In this document: in pieces, positions 1 through 7,697 of the stretch
How positions within the stretch are numbered: the stretch's first letter is position 1
How the letters are laid out: each line of letters begins with the position of its first letter
DNA from: Clostridia bacterium
GTDB taxonomy: Bacteria > Bacillota > Clostridia > Oscillospirales > CAG-272
Direction of reading: 5' to 3'
NCBI GenBank assembly: GCA_017466495.1
Contig: JAFTUB010000070.1
Location: 1 to 17,116, forward strand
Length of the DNA stretch: 17,116 bases
Translations under genes and position numbers: made by a program
Notes under the pieces: generated by a model
Seen by the model: the letters and a program-made list of their open reading frames with translations, nothing else
Told to the model about the DNA's origin: nothing
The model's database searches: none

Positions 1-2
1 AG

Positions 3-728
3 TATGGCTACGATGCTACCAAGAACATCACCCTCGTTTACGGTTCTTCCGTTGACAACGACAAGCAGAGATTCCGCGCTAACTACCTCCAGGAAGTGAT
101 CGACGGTCTGACCGCCGGCACCGCTCTGGAAGACAAGATCGACGTTGTATTTGACGCATCTGCAGGTGCTCAGTGGGCAGAGGCTTTCCGTACCGGTAAG
201 ACCCAGATCGGTTTCGGTTACGGCTTCTCCGGCAACGCGTTCAACCCCTTCGATATCGTTGGCGCATTCGTTAACCCCGAGGACGATCTCAACTACCATA
301 TGTACTGGGATACCTCCGCGATCGATCTGACCCTCACCATGCCCGCCGGCGACTATGCAGGCGCAGGCGAGACCATCACCATGAGCGTTCAGAACTGGTT
401 CTACTGCCTGAACGGTCTGGCAGAGAGCGAGAAGCAGGCTAAGACCTACAACTGGGGCGAAGGCTTCGCACCTGTTGAGGCTCGTCTGATGATCCTCTCC
501 GCTCTCGAGGAGCTCACCATTAAGGAGTCCCGTTCCGTTATGCTGATCGCTGACGGCGGCGGATCTTTCCTTGGCGCTAAGTTCTCTTACTTCTCTGAGG
601 ATGAGCACACCTTCATGGGCTTCGGCGGCATCCGTTACATGGAAGTTAACTACACCGACGCTGAGTGGGCTGAGTTTGTTGCCGCAAACAACAACGACCT
701 CTCCGCTGAGTACAAGAAGTCCGAGTAA
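3..728 (+). CDS. ABC transporter substrate-binding protein, family 5, C-terminal part (5' end outside window)
   Basis: The reading frame is open from the first bases of the window to a TAA at 726-728, giving 241 visible residues of a longer protein. It is the C-terminal lobe of an extracytoplasmic solute-binding protein that would deliver oligopeptides or a similar solute to the permease encoded just downstream. Support comes mainly from position: it is followed on the same strand by two permeases and two ATPases of the Opp/Dpp type. The sequence itself is an acidic, aromatic-rich soluble domain with no membrane segment, as expected for this lobe. The signal peptide and lipobox would lie upstream and cannot be seen. 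An internal GTG at 96 is only a codon inside the frame, not a start. Substrate is unknown. Family call is fairly sure from context, weaker from sequence alone. Confidence 0.75.
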   Translation, partial: YGYDATKNITLVYGSSVDNDKQRFRANYLQEVIDGLTAGTALEDKIDVVFDASAGAQWAEAFRTGKTQIGFGYGFSGNAFNPFDIVGAFVNPEDDLNYHMYWDTSAIDLTLTMPAGDYAGAGETITMSVQNWFYCLNGLAESEKQAKTYNWGEGFAPVEARLMILSALEELTIKESRSVMLIADGGGSFLGAKFSYFSEDEHTFMGFGGIRYMEVNYTDAEWAEFVAANNNDLSAEYKKSE

Positions 729-1064
729 TTTCAGGCAACTGATTACCCAGACAATTTAGATTAACGCAAACGGCGGTGAGCCAATGTGCTCACCGCTAGT
801 TTGCCGTTTATACCTTTTTTTCAGGTTGTATATGTGAATCCCGAAATTGCGACAGTGAAAGAATAAGACCACAGTAAAAAGCAGAAAATAGCAAGCAATC
901 GGTTTAATTGTAGTCGAATATGGAAGACTACGGGTTAATGCAGTTTATTTTTACGTTAGTTTTGGCGGTGCGCAGCTTCGGTGCGCACAATTCCTCGCAG
1001 GCAACTGCGATTTTAGGCTCGAACACTATGAATTGGAAAACAACAAAACAGAGGAGAAAAACCT
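729..1064 (+). other. 336-base intergenic region with terminator and three further hairpins
   Basis: No convincing gene lies between the binding protein and the first permease. After the terminator, three more perfect or near-perfect hairpins follow: GTAGTC/GACTAC (910-915 with 926-931, ten-base loop); a 7-bp stem plus closing C-G pair around a TTCG tetraloop (968-988, one bulged G at 975); and a 6-bp stem with a GCAA tetraloop (995-1010) followed by four T. CAATTC (988-993) could also pair with GAATTG (1030-1035) around the last hairpin. I could not find a promoter with both good boxes here. The ribosome binding site of the next gene, GAGGAG, is at 1051-1056. The region matches no riboswitch class I recognise. 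Confidence 0.6.
768..820 (+). terminator. Intrinsic terminator or attenuator after the binding-protein gene
   Basis: A perfect 9-bp stem (773-781 with 788-796, six-base loop) is extended by an outer pairing of AAACGGC (768-774) with GCCGTTT (803-809), interrupted by an internal bulge on the 3' side. A run of seven T follows at 814-820. It lies 39 bases after the stop of the binding-protein gene. It probably ends most transcripts there, leaving the permease and ATPase genes to read-through or a separate promoter. That would give the usual excess of binding protein over membrane parts, which is an inference. Confidence 0.8.
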
Positions 1065-2072
1065 ATGTATATGTTTAAATATGTGTCGAAGCGTTTGGGC
1101 TTGATGCTGTTCACATTTTTCATCATTTTCACGATGTGCTTTGTGTTGATCAAGCTTCTGCCTATTCCCACGAACGCTCTTCCCGGTCAGGATCCCGAGA
1201 TCGTGATGAAAACGCTGGAGGGAAGAGGTTGGATCACCAATATTCGAGAAGGTGAGAACGGTGTATGGTACTATGACCGTGTGCCGATCTTCATCCAGTT
1301 CGGAACCTATATCAAGAGAATCGTGACCCAGGGCGACTTCGGCATTGTCACCACCTACGGTGAATATCTCAATATGAACATTTGGCAGGTATTTGTCAGC
1401 CATCTCCCGCCCACAATCCTGATTAACATTTATTCCACCCTGATTGGCGTACCGATTGGTCTCGGTTTGGGTATTTTGGCTGCGCTGAAAAAGAACAAGT
1501 GGCAGGACCAGGTAATCAACATTTTCATCATTTTGTTAATATCGGTCCCCTCCATCGTATTGGCGCTCATGATCCAGTATGTGTTCTGCTTCAAGCTCGG
1601 CTGGTTCCCGCTGACCATGTCAACCAGCGACGAATATTTCACCTGGGAAGTCTTCCGCTCCATGCTCCCTGCGGTCTTCGCGCTGTGCCTGGGCTCCATT
1701 GCGGGATATGCGCGTTACACCCGCGCCGAGCTTTCCGAGGTGCTTACGGGCGAGTTTATGCTTCTGGCGAGAACCAAGGGTCTTACCAAGAAGCAGGCTA
1801 TCCTTCACCATGCCATGCGCAACTCCATGGTCGTAATCTTCCCGTCCATACTTAGTGAGTTTATCTCGGTACTTTCAGGATCGCTGATTATCGAGAAGAT
1901 GTTCGGAATCAACGGTGTTGGCGGACTTTACCTCAACTCCATCACGTTCCAGGATTATGACTTCTTTATGTTGCTGTCGGGCTTCTACACCCTGGTCAGC
2001 CTTACGGCAGGTATCGTAATCGATATCAGCTACGGTTTCATTGACCCGAGAATCAGAATGGGGGCTAAGTAA
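1065..2072 (+). CDS. oppB: Opp/Dpp-type ABC transporter permease, OppB-like
   Basis: A 335-residue integral membrane permease, one half of the channel of a peptide-type importer. Hydrophobic segments lie at about residues 11-31, 117-140, 150-176, 200-216, 258-276 and 304-322. The EAA loop that docks on an ATPase is seen at about 230-253 (EFMLLARTKGLTKKQ...), followed by the family's conserved IIEKMFGINGVGGL near 275-288 and a DPRIRMG tail. The external loop after the first segment is roughly 20-30 residues longer than in typical OppB proteins (usual length about 306-320). The start ATG has GAGGAG eight bases upstream; an ATG two codons later is a possible alternative. The next gene starts two bases after the stop, so the two are co-translated. 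Substrate class (peptide, dipeptide, nickel or other) is not decided by the sequence. Confidence 0.92.
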   Translation: MYMFKYVSKRLGLMLFTFFIIFTMCFVLIKLLPIPTNALPGQDPEIVMKTLEGRGWITNIREGENGVWYYDRVPIFIQFGTYIKRIVTQGDFGIVTTYGEYLNMNIWQVFVSHLPPTILINIYSTLIGVPIGLGLGILAALKKNKWQDQVINIFIILLISVPSIVLALMIQYVFCFKLGWFPLTMSTSDEYFTWEVFRSMLPAVFALCLGSIAGYARYTRAELSEVLTGEFMLLARTKGLTKKQAILHHAMRNSMVVIFPSILSEFISVLSGSLIIEKMFGINGVGGLYLNSITFQDYDFFMLLSGFYTLVSLTAGIVIDISYGFIDPRIRMGAK

Positions 2073-2074
2073 TT

Positions 2075-3649
2075 ATGGATATCAATAACATCCCCGCGGA
2101 AAAGTTTCAGTTTGCCACAAGAACCGATTTGTATCATGACAGCAAATTTGAAACCAAGCCTGTCAGTTATTTTCAGGGTGCGTTCCGCCGCTTCTGCAAG
2201 AACAAGGGTGCGGTCGTTGGCGGCGTGGTGATTACCATCCTGGTGCTGTTTGCCATTATTGCGCCCTTTTTCACCCCCTTCCAGCCCGTATATTATGACA
2301 TGGTGTATGCATACGTAACCCCCAAGGCCAAACTGTTTGCCAACAGTAACATTGACTTTTGGGACGGATGCAGAGTAAAGAACACCAGTAAAGTCGGTTA
2401 TCTCAAGGATCTCGCTCTTGCCAAGGAAACGGGCAGAGAAGTGATCAAAAACGGTGAGTACACCATCAGTGAAGACGGATCCAACTATACCTACCGCTAC
2501 GACACCTACTATGGTGTGGGCTTCGGTAAGTATAAGATCATCTCTCCCGAAGAGTTCAATGACATTCAGCGTTATCAGAACGAAACGGGCAGACAGGTGC
2601 TTTATCCTGTGGTCAAGTTCTCTGACAGACCTACGCTTGAGAAGAATAAGTACGATGCCAACATCTACTATAAGGTTGAGAACCCCAATGTTTCCACCCT
2701 TCGTCCCAAGCTCGACAAGAACGGTGATATCATCCCCAATTATTGGACATATGAAGAGGGCGATTTCAGCGGTCTGATGGCTGAGTATAACTCCCTCAGA
2801 ATTGAAGGCGAGAACGGTTTCGAGAAGGACGGCAAGCAGCATTACTACGTTTACGGTAGAAAGGTGGACGGCGGTATCGAGGTAAGAGCCGAATACTACG
2901 AGTACTATATCTACCAGCATAACGAAGTGCTCAAGGACGGCATCAAGGAGCCTCTCTTCCTGTTCGGTACCACCCAGACCGGTAAGGATATCTTCGCCTG
3001 CCTTGCATACGGCGCAAGATTCTCCTTCATTTTCGCAACGGTTGTTGCCATCGCAAACTTCATCGTCGGTGTGATTTGGGGTTCCATTTCCGGTTACTTC
3101 GGCGGTAAGATCGACCTCTTCATGGAAAGAATCGCCGAGATACTGGGCGCTATTCCTACCATCATCGTGATTACGCTTCTGAAATACCATATGGGTACGG
3201 CAAGCCAGGTGCTGGTCTTGTTCATTGCATTCTTCCTAACAGGATGGATCGGTATGGCGGGAAGAACGCGTATGCAGTTCTACCGCTTCAAGAATCAGGA
3301 ATATGTTCTGGCGGCAAGAACACTGGGTGCCCGGGATGCGAGAATCATGTTCAAGCATATCTTCCCCAACGGCCTCGGTACGATCGTAACCAGCTTTGCT
3401 CTGGTCATTCCCGGCATGATCTATTCGGAGACCAGCTTCACCTACCTGGGAATTATTAACCTCGAAGCAGGAAACATCACCAGTGTCGGTACGCTTATCG
3501 CAGCAGGGCAGCAGTCCATTATGGCAAACGCCGGATATGTGGCATTCTTCCCCTGTATGTTCCTGGTCCTTATGATGCTCAGCTTCAACTTGTTCGGCAA
3601 CGGCCTGCGCGATGCGTTTAATCCGTCGCTGAGAGGAACGGAGGATTAA
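2075..3649 (+). CDS. oppC: Opp/Dpp-type ABC transporter permease, OppC-like, with large extracytoplasmic insertion
   Basis: A 524-residue permease, the partner of the preceding OppB-like protein. The N-terminal cytoplasmic segment (1-45) and first membrane segment (about 47-67) are normal. The usual short loop is then replaced by about 220 charged, tyrosine-rich residues (about 72-292) that should lie outside the membrane. The family sequence resumes at FGTTQTGKDIFACLAYGAR (298-315; normally FGTD..GRDI..R..YGAR), followed by membrane segments at about 316-340, 355-370, 376-392, 436-452 and 488-508. The EAA loop is at about 409-432 (EYVLAARTLGARDARIMFKH). Typical OppC/DppC proteins have about 290-310 residues. 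In FGTTQTGKDI the usual Asp and Arg are replaced by Thr and Lys. The gene starts two bases after oppB and ends two bases before oppD, inside one operon. Confidence 0.92.
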   Translation: MDINNIPAEKFQFATRTDLYHDSKFETKPVSYFQGAFRRFCKNKGAVVGGVVITILVLFAIIAPFFTPFQPVYYDMVYAYVTPKAKLFANSNIDFWDGCRVKNTSKVGYLKDLALAKETGREVIKNGEYTISEDGSNYTYRYDTYYGVGFGKYKIISPEEFNDIQRYQNETGRQVLYPVVKFSDRPTLEKNKYDANIYYKVENPNVSTLRPKLDKNGDIIPNYWTYEEGDFSGLMAEYNSLRIEGENGFEKDGKQHYYVYGRKVDGGIEVRAEYYEYYIYQHNEVLKDGIKEPLFLFGTTQTGKDIFACLAYGARFSFIFATVVAIANFIVGVIWGSISGYFGGKIDLFMERIAEILGAIPTIIVITLLKYHMGTASQVLVLFIAFFLTGWIGMAGRTRMQFYRFKNQEYVLAARTLGARDARIMFKHIFPNGLGTIVTSFALVIPGMIYSETSFTYLGIINLEAGNITSVGTLIAAGQQSIMANAGYVAFFPCMFLVLMMLSFNLFGNGLRDAFNPSLRGTED

Positions 3650-3651
3650 GC

Positions 3652-5874
3652 ATGAATAAAGAAATCAAATTATCTGTCAATGATCTTAAGATCTCCTTCC
3701 GTACAGATGCCGGTAAGGTCCAGGCGGTGCGTAATATCTCCTTCGACCTTTACAAGGGCGAGACCCTCGCCATTGTGGGAGAATCGGGATCGGGCAAGTC
3801 GGTTACCTCTAAGGCCATTATGGGCATTTCTGCAGGTAACTCCATCTATGAAGGCGGCGAAATCCTTTATGACGGACAGGACCTGGTGCGTATTCCCGAG
3901 GAGGAGATGCATAAGCTTCGCGGCGATAAGATCGCCATGATTTTCCAGGATCCCCTGTCCGCGCTTAACCCCATCATGCGAATCGGTAAGCAGATTACCG
4001 AGGCAATGCTTCTCAAGAATAAGGCGAACCGCAAGGAAGGCCGTGTGGCCTTTAATAGCCTGCTTGCAGAGCTGTCCGAAACGATGAAGAAGGCACTTGC
4101 CGAGACACCCAACGCCGGTGTTTCCGTATCTGACGTTGAGAAGTATATCAAGACCTTTGATGACTTTAATATTCAGGCGATCAAGCTGGAGAACAGCTAC
4201 AACGAGGCTCGCACGGCTGCGGAGGAAATGATTGCTGTCATCGAGGATCTGCTTTTCCTCACCGAGAAGAAGCAGAAGGTCGATGTGGTTGCAACCCTTA
4301 AGCTCATCGGCCGCAGACTCAAGGAGATCGACGACAAGTACTTTGTTTCGAAGTATGCGGATACCCTCAAGGCACACGCTGCGGCACTGAAAAAAGTTCT
4401 CCGTGCAGAGCGCAAAAAGGGGAATTTCGTAAAGAAGCTTGTCGGTTCGCGCACGGTCAAGAATGAGGCATCCCCTGAGACGGTTGAGGTGCTTGAAGCA
4501 CTTGAGAAAACGGCGAAGGATATGCTTGAGCAGCCCCAGTACAACTTCTTTAGAATCGGTTATTACGTTTACACGCATCCCGAGACCGACCTCAGCCAGA
4601 TGCCTGCAGAGGAGGCTAACGAGCTTGCAGGGAAGTTCCTCGATGAGGACTATATGCTTTCCTTTATTGCCCTCGAGAAGATCGCGGTGCAGTATTCCTT
4701 TAACAAGACCATCCAGAACAAGAAGGCTGCAATCGAGGCCCTGGAGAGTGCCATTGCCTTCTTCAAGGCGGGAGACTTTTCCGCGCAGGATGCGGATGCC
4801 ACCTGCAAGAGTGTGAACAAGAGTGTTCTCGCAGCTATCGATCCGCTTGCCGTTGTCAAGGATAATGTAGCTTACACCTTCGGCGGAGCACTCCAGAGAG
4901 AAGTGGAGAAGTACTTCTTCTACATGAAGAACAATCCCAAGGAAGAGGCCCGCTTCGCTCGTCAGACTGCGCAAAGAGAGGCTTTGCTGGCGAAGGGCAA
5001 GACGGTTGACTGGCAGATTGTTCCCAAGTCGGTGATCGAGCCCGATGTGCAGATCGAGACCATCGTTTCGGTGCTCAACCGCGTCATGAACAGATTCAAG
5101 GCGGACGTTGAGAGCGCAGACAGCTTTGATGCGGATAAGCGATGCGTAGAGATCATTGATTACCTCAAGGAAAAGGCGTCTCAGGTGGTTTATACCCTGA
5201 CCAAGCGAATCGCGAAGGAAAAGGCCATCAAGCTCATGGAAGAAGTGGGTATTCCCGAGGCAAGAATGCGTTACAGACAGTATCCTTTCGAGTTTTCGGG
5301 CGGTATGCGTCAGCGTATCGTCATCGCCATCGCGCTTTCGGCTAACCCCGATATTCTCATTTGCGACGAGCCCACCACGGCACTCGACGTGACCATCCAG
5401 GCTCAGATCCTCGAGCTGATCAATCGACTCAAGCGCGAGCACAATCTTTCGATTATCTTTATCACCCACGACCTTGGTGTTGTTGCCAATATGGCAGACA
5501 GAATTGCGGTAATGTATGCGGGTAAGATCGTAGAGTACGGTACGGCGGAAGAGGTATTCTATAATCCTCAGCATCCCTACACCTGGGCACTGCTTTCCTC
5601 GATGCCTGACCTCGATACCAACGAAAAGCTGGATGCGATCCCCGGTACACCCCCGAATATGATCTATCCCCCCGTGGGAGATGCGTTCGCTGAGCGAAAC
5701 AAGTACGCAATGGAAATTGACTTTGAGATGCAGCCTCCCATGTATGAGGTTTCTCCCACGCACTTTGCTGCGACTTGGCTGCTCCATCCCAACGCACCCA
5801 AGGTGGAAATCCCCAAGATCATTACCGAGCGTATCCGGCGAATGAAAGAAAGAGGAGGCAACCATGGAGAATAA
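3652..5874 (+). CDS. oppD: Opp/Dpp-type ABC transporter ATPase, OppD-like, with about 390-residue insertion
   Basis: One of the two ATP-hydrolysing subunits of the importer, bound to the cytoplasmic face of the permeases. All motifs are intact: Walker A GESGSGKS at 43-50, Q-loop at Gln99 (IFQDPLSALNP), signature FSGGMRQR at 548-555, Walker B with Asp572-Glu573 (ICDEPTTALD) and switch His606 (FITHDLG). The C-terminal peptide-transporter extension follows (HPYTWALLSSMP, then PGTPPN). The protein has 740 residues against about 320-340 in the family. The extra part lies between about residues 131 and 523, in the helical region between Q-loop and signature. It is rich in Lys, Glu and Ala, looks helical or coiled-coil, has no membrane segment, and resembles no domain I recognise. 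The frame stays open across it and the flanks match the family, so it is an insertion, not a fusion of two genes. The stop overlaps the start of oppF by 11 bases. Confidence 0.93.
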   Translation: MNKEIKLSVNDLKISFRTDAGKVQAVRNISFDLYKGETLAIVGESGSGKSVTSKAIMGISAGNSIYEGGEILYDGQDLVRIPEEEMHKLRGDKIAMIFQDPLSALNPIMRIGKQITEAMLLKNKANRKEGRVAFNSLLAELSETMKKALAETPNAGVSVSDVEKYIKTFDDFNIQAIKLENSYNEARTAAEEMIAVIEDLLFLTEKKQKVDVVATLKLIGRRLKEIDDKYFVSKYADTLKAHAAALKKVLRAERKKGNFVKKLVGSRTVKNEASPETVEVLEALEKTAKDMLEQPQYNFFRIGYYVYTHPETDLSQMPAEEANELAGKFLDEDYMLSFIALEKIAVQYSFNKTIQNKKAAIEALESAIAFFKAGDFSAQDADATCKSVNKSVLAAIDPLAVVKDNVAYTFGGALQREVEKYFFYMKNNPKEEARFARQTAQREALLAKGKTVDWQIVPKSVIEPDVQIETIVSVLNRVMNRFKADVESADSFDADKRCVEIIDYLKEKASQVVYTLTKRIAKEKAIKLMEEVGIPEARMRYRQYPFEFSGGMRQRIVIAIALSANPDILICDEPTTALDVTIQAQILELINRLKREHNLSIIFITHDLGVVANMADRIAVMYAGKIVEYGTAEEVFYNPQHPYTWALLSSMPDLDTNEKLDAIPGTPPNMIYPPVGDAFAERNKYAMEIDFEMQPPMYEVSPTHFAATWLLHPNAPKVEIPKIITERIRRMKERGGNHGE

Positions 5875-7057
5875 TCGTGAAGTATTGTTGAAAGTGGACC
5901 ACCTTTGTCAGTATTTCCGCCTGGGACGTAAGGATCTCAAGGCCGTTGATGACGTAAGCTTTGAGATCAGGAAGGGCGAGACCTTCGGTCTTGTGGGTGA
6001 GTCCGGCTGCGGAAAGACCACAACCGGCCGTTCTATCATCAAGCTGTATAACATTACCTCCGGTAACGTATATTTCAAGGGACAGAGAATCGGTGCGGGA
6101 ACGCGTTCCTACAAGGATGCGATCAAGCAGGCGAAGAAGGATCTTAAAGAAAACAAGATCACGAAGCAAGAGTATGCTGCTATCGTTGAAAAGAACCGAG
6201 CACTCATCAAGGATGCAAAGGCTGACAGTAAGGAAGTTGACCGCCAGTATGTTGAGTCGCTTCTTCGTTCGCTGGAAGAAGAGTATGCCGAGAAGTTCCG
6301 TGCGGCAGAGGGCGATGAGAAGCAGCTTAAGGCCCTGAGAAAGGAATACAGCAACCGTTGCCGTGTTGCACAGAAGAGCAGGCTCATTACCCAGATTCAG
6401 ATGATCTTCCAGGACCCCATCGCTTCCCTTGACCCTCGTATGACCGTCCGTGACATTATCGCTGAGGGTCTTGTGATCAACGGCATCACTGATAAGGATT
6501 ATATCAACGAGAAGGTCTACGAGATCCTTGAGACGGTCGGTCTTGTGCGCGAGCACGCAGACCGTTATCCCCATGAGTTCTCCGGCGGCCAGCGCCAGCG
6601 TATCGGTATTGCGAGAGCAGTTGTCATGCAGCCTGAGATGATCATCGCCGACGAGCCTATCTCTGCGCTGGACGTATCGATTCAGGCGCAGGTAATTAAC
6701 CTGCTCAACGACCTCAGAGAGCGCCTGGGCCTCACCATCATGTTCATTGCCCATGACCTGTCGGTGGTAAAGTATTTCTCCGACCGTATCGGCGTTATGT
6801 ACTTCGGTAAAATGGTCGAGCTTGCCGACTCGGACGAGCTCTTCAAAAATCCCCTGCATCCTTATACGAGATCCCTTCTTTCGGCGATTCCGCTGCCCGA
6901 TCCCGTATATGAGAAGCAGCGTACGAGAATTCACTACAATCCCATCGCGGAGCACGATTATTCGACGGATATGCCCTCCTTCCGCGAGATCACGCCCGGA
7001 CATTTCGTGTATTGCAACAATGCCGAAGAGGAAAAGTACAAACAGCAGGTTAAGTAA
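5864..7057 (+). CDS. oppF: Opp/Dpp-type ABC transporter ATPase, OppF-like, with about 80-residue insertion
   Basis: The second ATPase of the importer, 397 residues. Walker A is GESGCGKT (45-52), Q-loop Gln183 (MIFQDPIASLDPRM), signature FSGGQRQR (239-246), Walker B Asp263-Glu264 (IADEPISALD), switch His297 (FIAHDLSVV), then the usual LYxNPLHPYT-like region and a short C-terminal tail. About 80 charged residues (roughly 80-162) are inserted between the first beta strands after Walker A and the Q-loop, where the family normally has 20-25 residues; the insert is Lys/Glu-rich and probably two or three helices. The start ATG is preceded by AGGAGG (5853-5858) and lies inside the last codons of oppD, which implies translational coupling. 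Forms a heterodimer with the OppD-like subunit by family knowledge. Confidence 0.93.
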   Translation: MENNREVLLKVDHLCQYFRLGRKDLKAVDDVSFEIRKGETFGLVGESGCGKTTTGRSIIKLYNITSGNVYFKGQRIGAGTRSYKDAIKQAKKDLKENKITKQEYAAIVEKNRALIKDAKADSKEVDRQYVESLLRSLEEEYAEKFRAAEGDEKQLKALRKEYSNRCRVAQKSRLITQIQMIFQDPIASLDPRMTVRDIIAEGLVINGITDKDYINEKVYEILETVGLVREHADRYPHEFSGGQRQRIGIARAVVMQPEMIIADEPISALDVSIQAQVINLLNDLRERLGLTIMFIAHDLSVVKYFSDRIGVMYFGKMVELADSDELFKNPLHPYTRSLLSAIPLPDPVYEKQRTRIHYNPIAEHDYSTDMPSFREITPGHFVYCNNAEEEKYKQQVK

Positions 7058-7078
7058 CTGGATGGATGGATTAAAACA

Positions 7079-7498
7079 GTGAAACAGGAAACAAAAGCAA
7101 CGTTAATCAAATATGCGGTCTGTTTTGGCATTGAAGCGCTGATTGCCTTCCTTGTGATTTGGTCAAAGGGCTTTTTCACACAGAGCACAGCGGTAAACAT
7201 TCAGATCTTATCGGACGCTTTCTTCGTCTCGGGCATATTGATGACGCTTTTCGCGGGCTTGTTGTACGTCAGCAGCGAAGGGGCGCTCATCGGTATCGGA
7301 TTTGTTCTGCGGAACGTGGTCCTCGCCTTCATCCCCATGGGAAGAGCAAGGCACGAGCGATACGCCGATTATCGCGAGCGCAAGCTCAGCGAAGCCAAGC
7401 AGCGAAATGACAGATGTATTCTCATAACGGGACTTTTCTTCCTCATCATTGGAATCATCTTTACCGTGATTTGGTATGTAAAATTCTATAACGTATAA
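7079..7498 (+). CDS. Small membrane protein, DUF3899-like
   Basis: A 139-residue protein with three hydrophobic segments, at about residues 9-28, 43-64 and 114-135, and a basic Arg/Lys-rich stretch between the second and third. The pattern of a SDAFFVSGIL segment followed by a glycine-rich hairpin with S(S/N)EGA resembles DUF3899 proteins of Firmicutes, whose role is unknown; this assignment is from memory and moderate. The start is GTG at 7079 with a weak upstream GGATGGA. A six-codon reading frame from ATG 7062 ends in a TGA that overlaps the GTG, which could help couple translation. It is 21 bases after oppF and before the operon terminator, so it is probably transcribed with the transporter, but nothing shows that it is part of it. 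Confidence 0.7.
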   Translation: MKQETKATLIKYAVCFGIEALIAFLVIWSKGFFTQSTAVNIQILSDAFFVSGILMTLFAGLLYVSSEGALIGIGFVLRNVVLAFIPMGRARHERYADYRERKLSEAKQRNDRCILITGLFFLIIGIIFTVIWYVKFYNV

Positions 7499-7499
7499 G

Positions 7500-7533
7500 A
7501 AAACCCCCGCGCACACGGTGCGCGGGGGTTTTT
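7500..7533. terminator. Strong bidirectional intrinsic terminator
   Basis: An 11-bp G/C-rich perfect stem (7504-7514 with 7518-7528) around the triplet ACG, flanked by AAAA on the left and five T on the right. It can act on both strands. On the plus strand it ends the transporter operon two bases after the last stop; on the minus strand it is the first terminator met after the phosphodiesterase gene that ends at 7698. Confidence 0.93.
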
Positions 7534-7697
7534 GATTCGGGAATTTGAAAAACCGGGATGATTTTGCAGCGAGACATTGAAACCTGCAAGGAAATCATAT
7601 TCGGTTCAAATGGGTGGAGTGCTGCCAAGCTTTTTTCGTTCGGGCTGCGTTGGTTTTTTCTCCGAAAAGCACATCAGGCGTTTTCGCATTGTTTGTG

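Noticed and set aside
995..1014. The GCAA hairpin as a second intrinsic terminator
   Set aside because: The stem is only 6 bp and the T run only four bases, and termination here would block the whole transporter; kept only as an RNA structure.
4042..5220. The OppD insertion as a separate gene or an intein
   Set aside because: The frame is continuous, there are no start signals at the edges, and no intein block motifs (such as a C-terminal HN followed by Cys/Ser/Thr) are seen.
3670..5865. A 731-codon open frame on the minus strand, opposite the OppD-like gene
   Set aside because: It mirrors a gene with all ABC ATPase motifs; its translation has no recognisable motifs and is a by-product of codon use that avoids stops on the complementary strand.
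7534..7697. Possible small gene or RNA between the terminator and the phosphodiesterase
   Set aside because: No open frame with a ribosome binding site and no strong hairpin was seen in these 164 bases.
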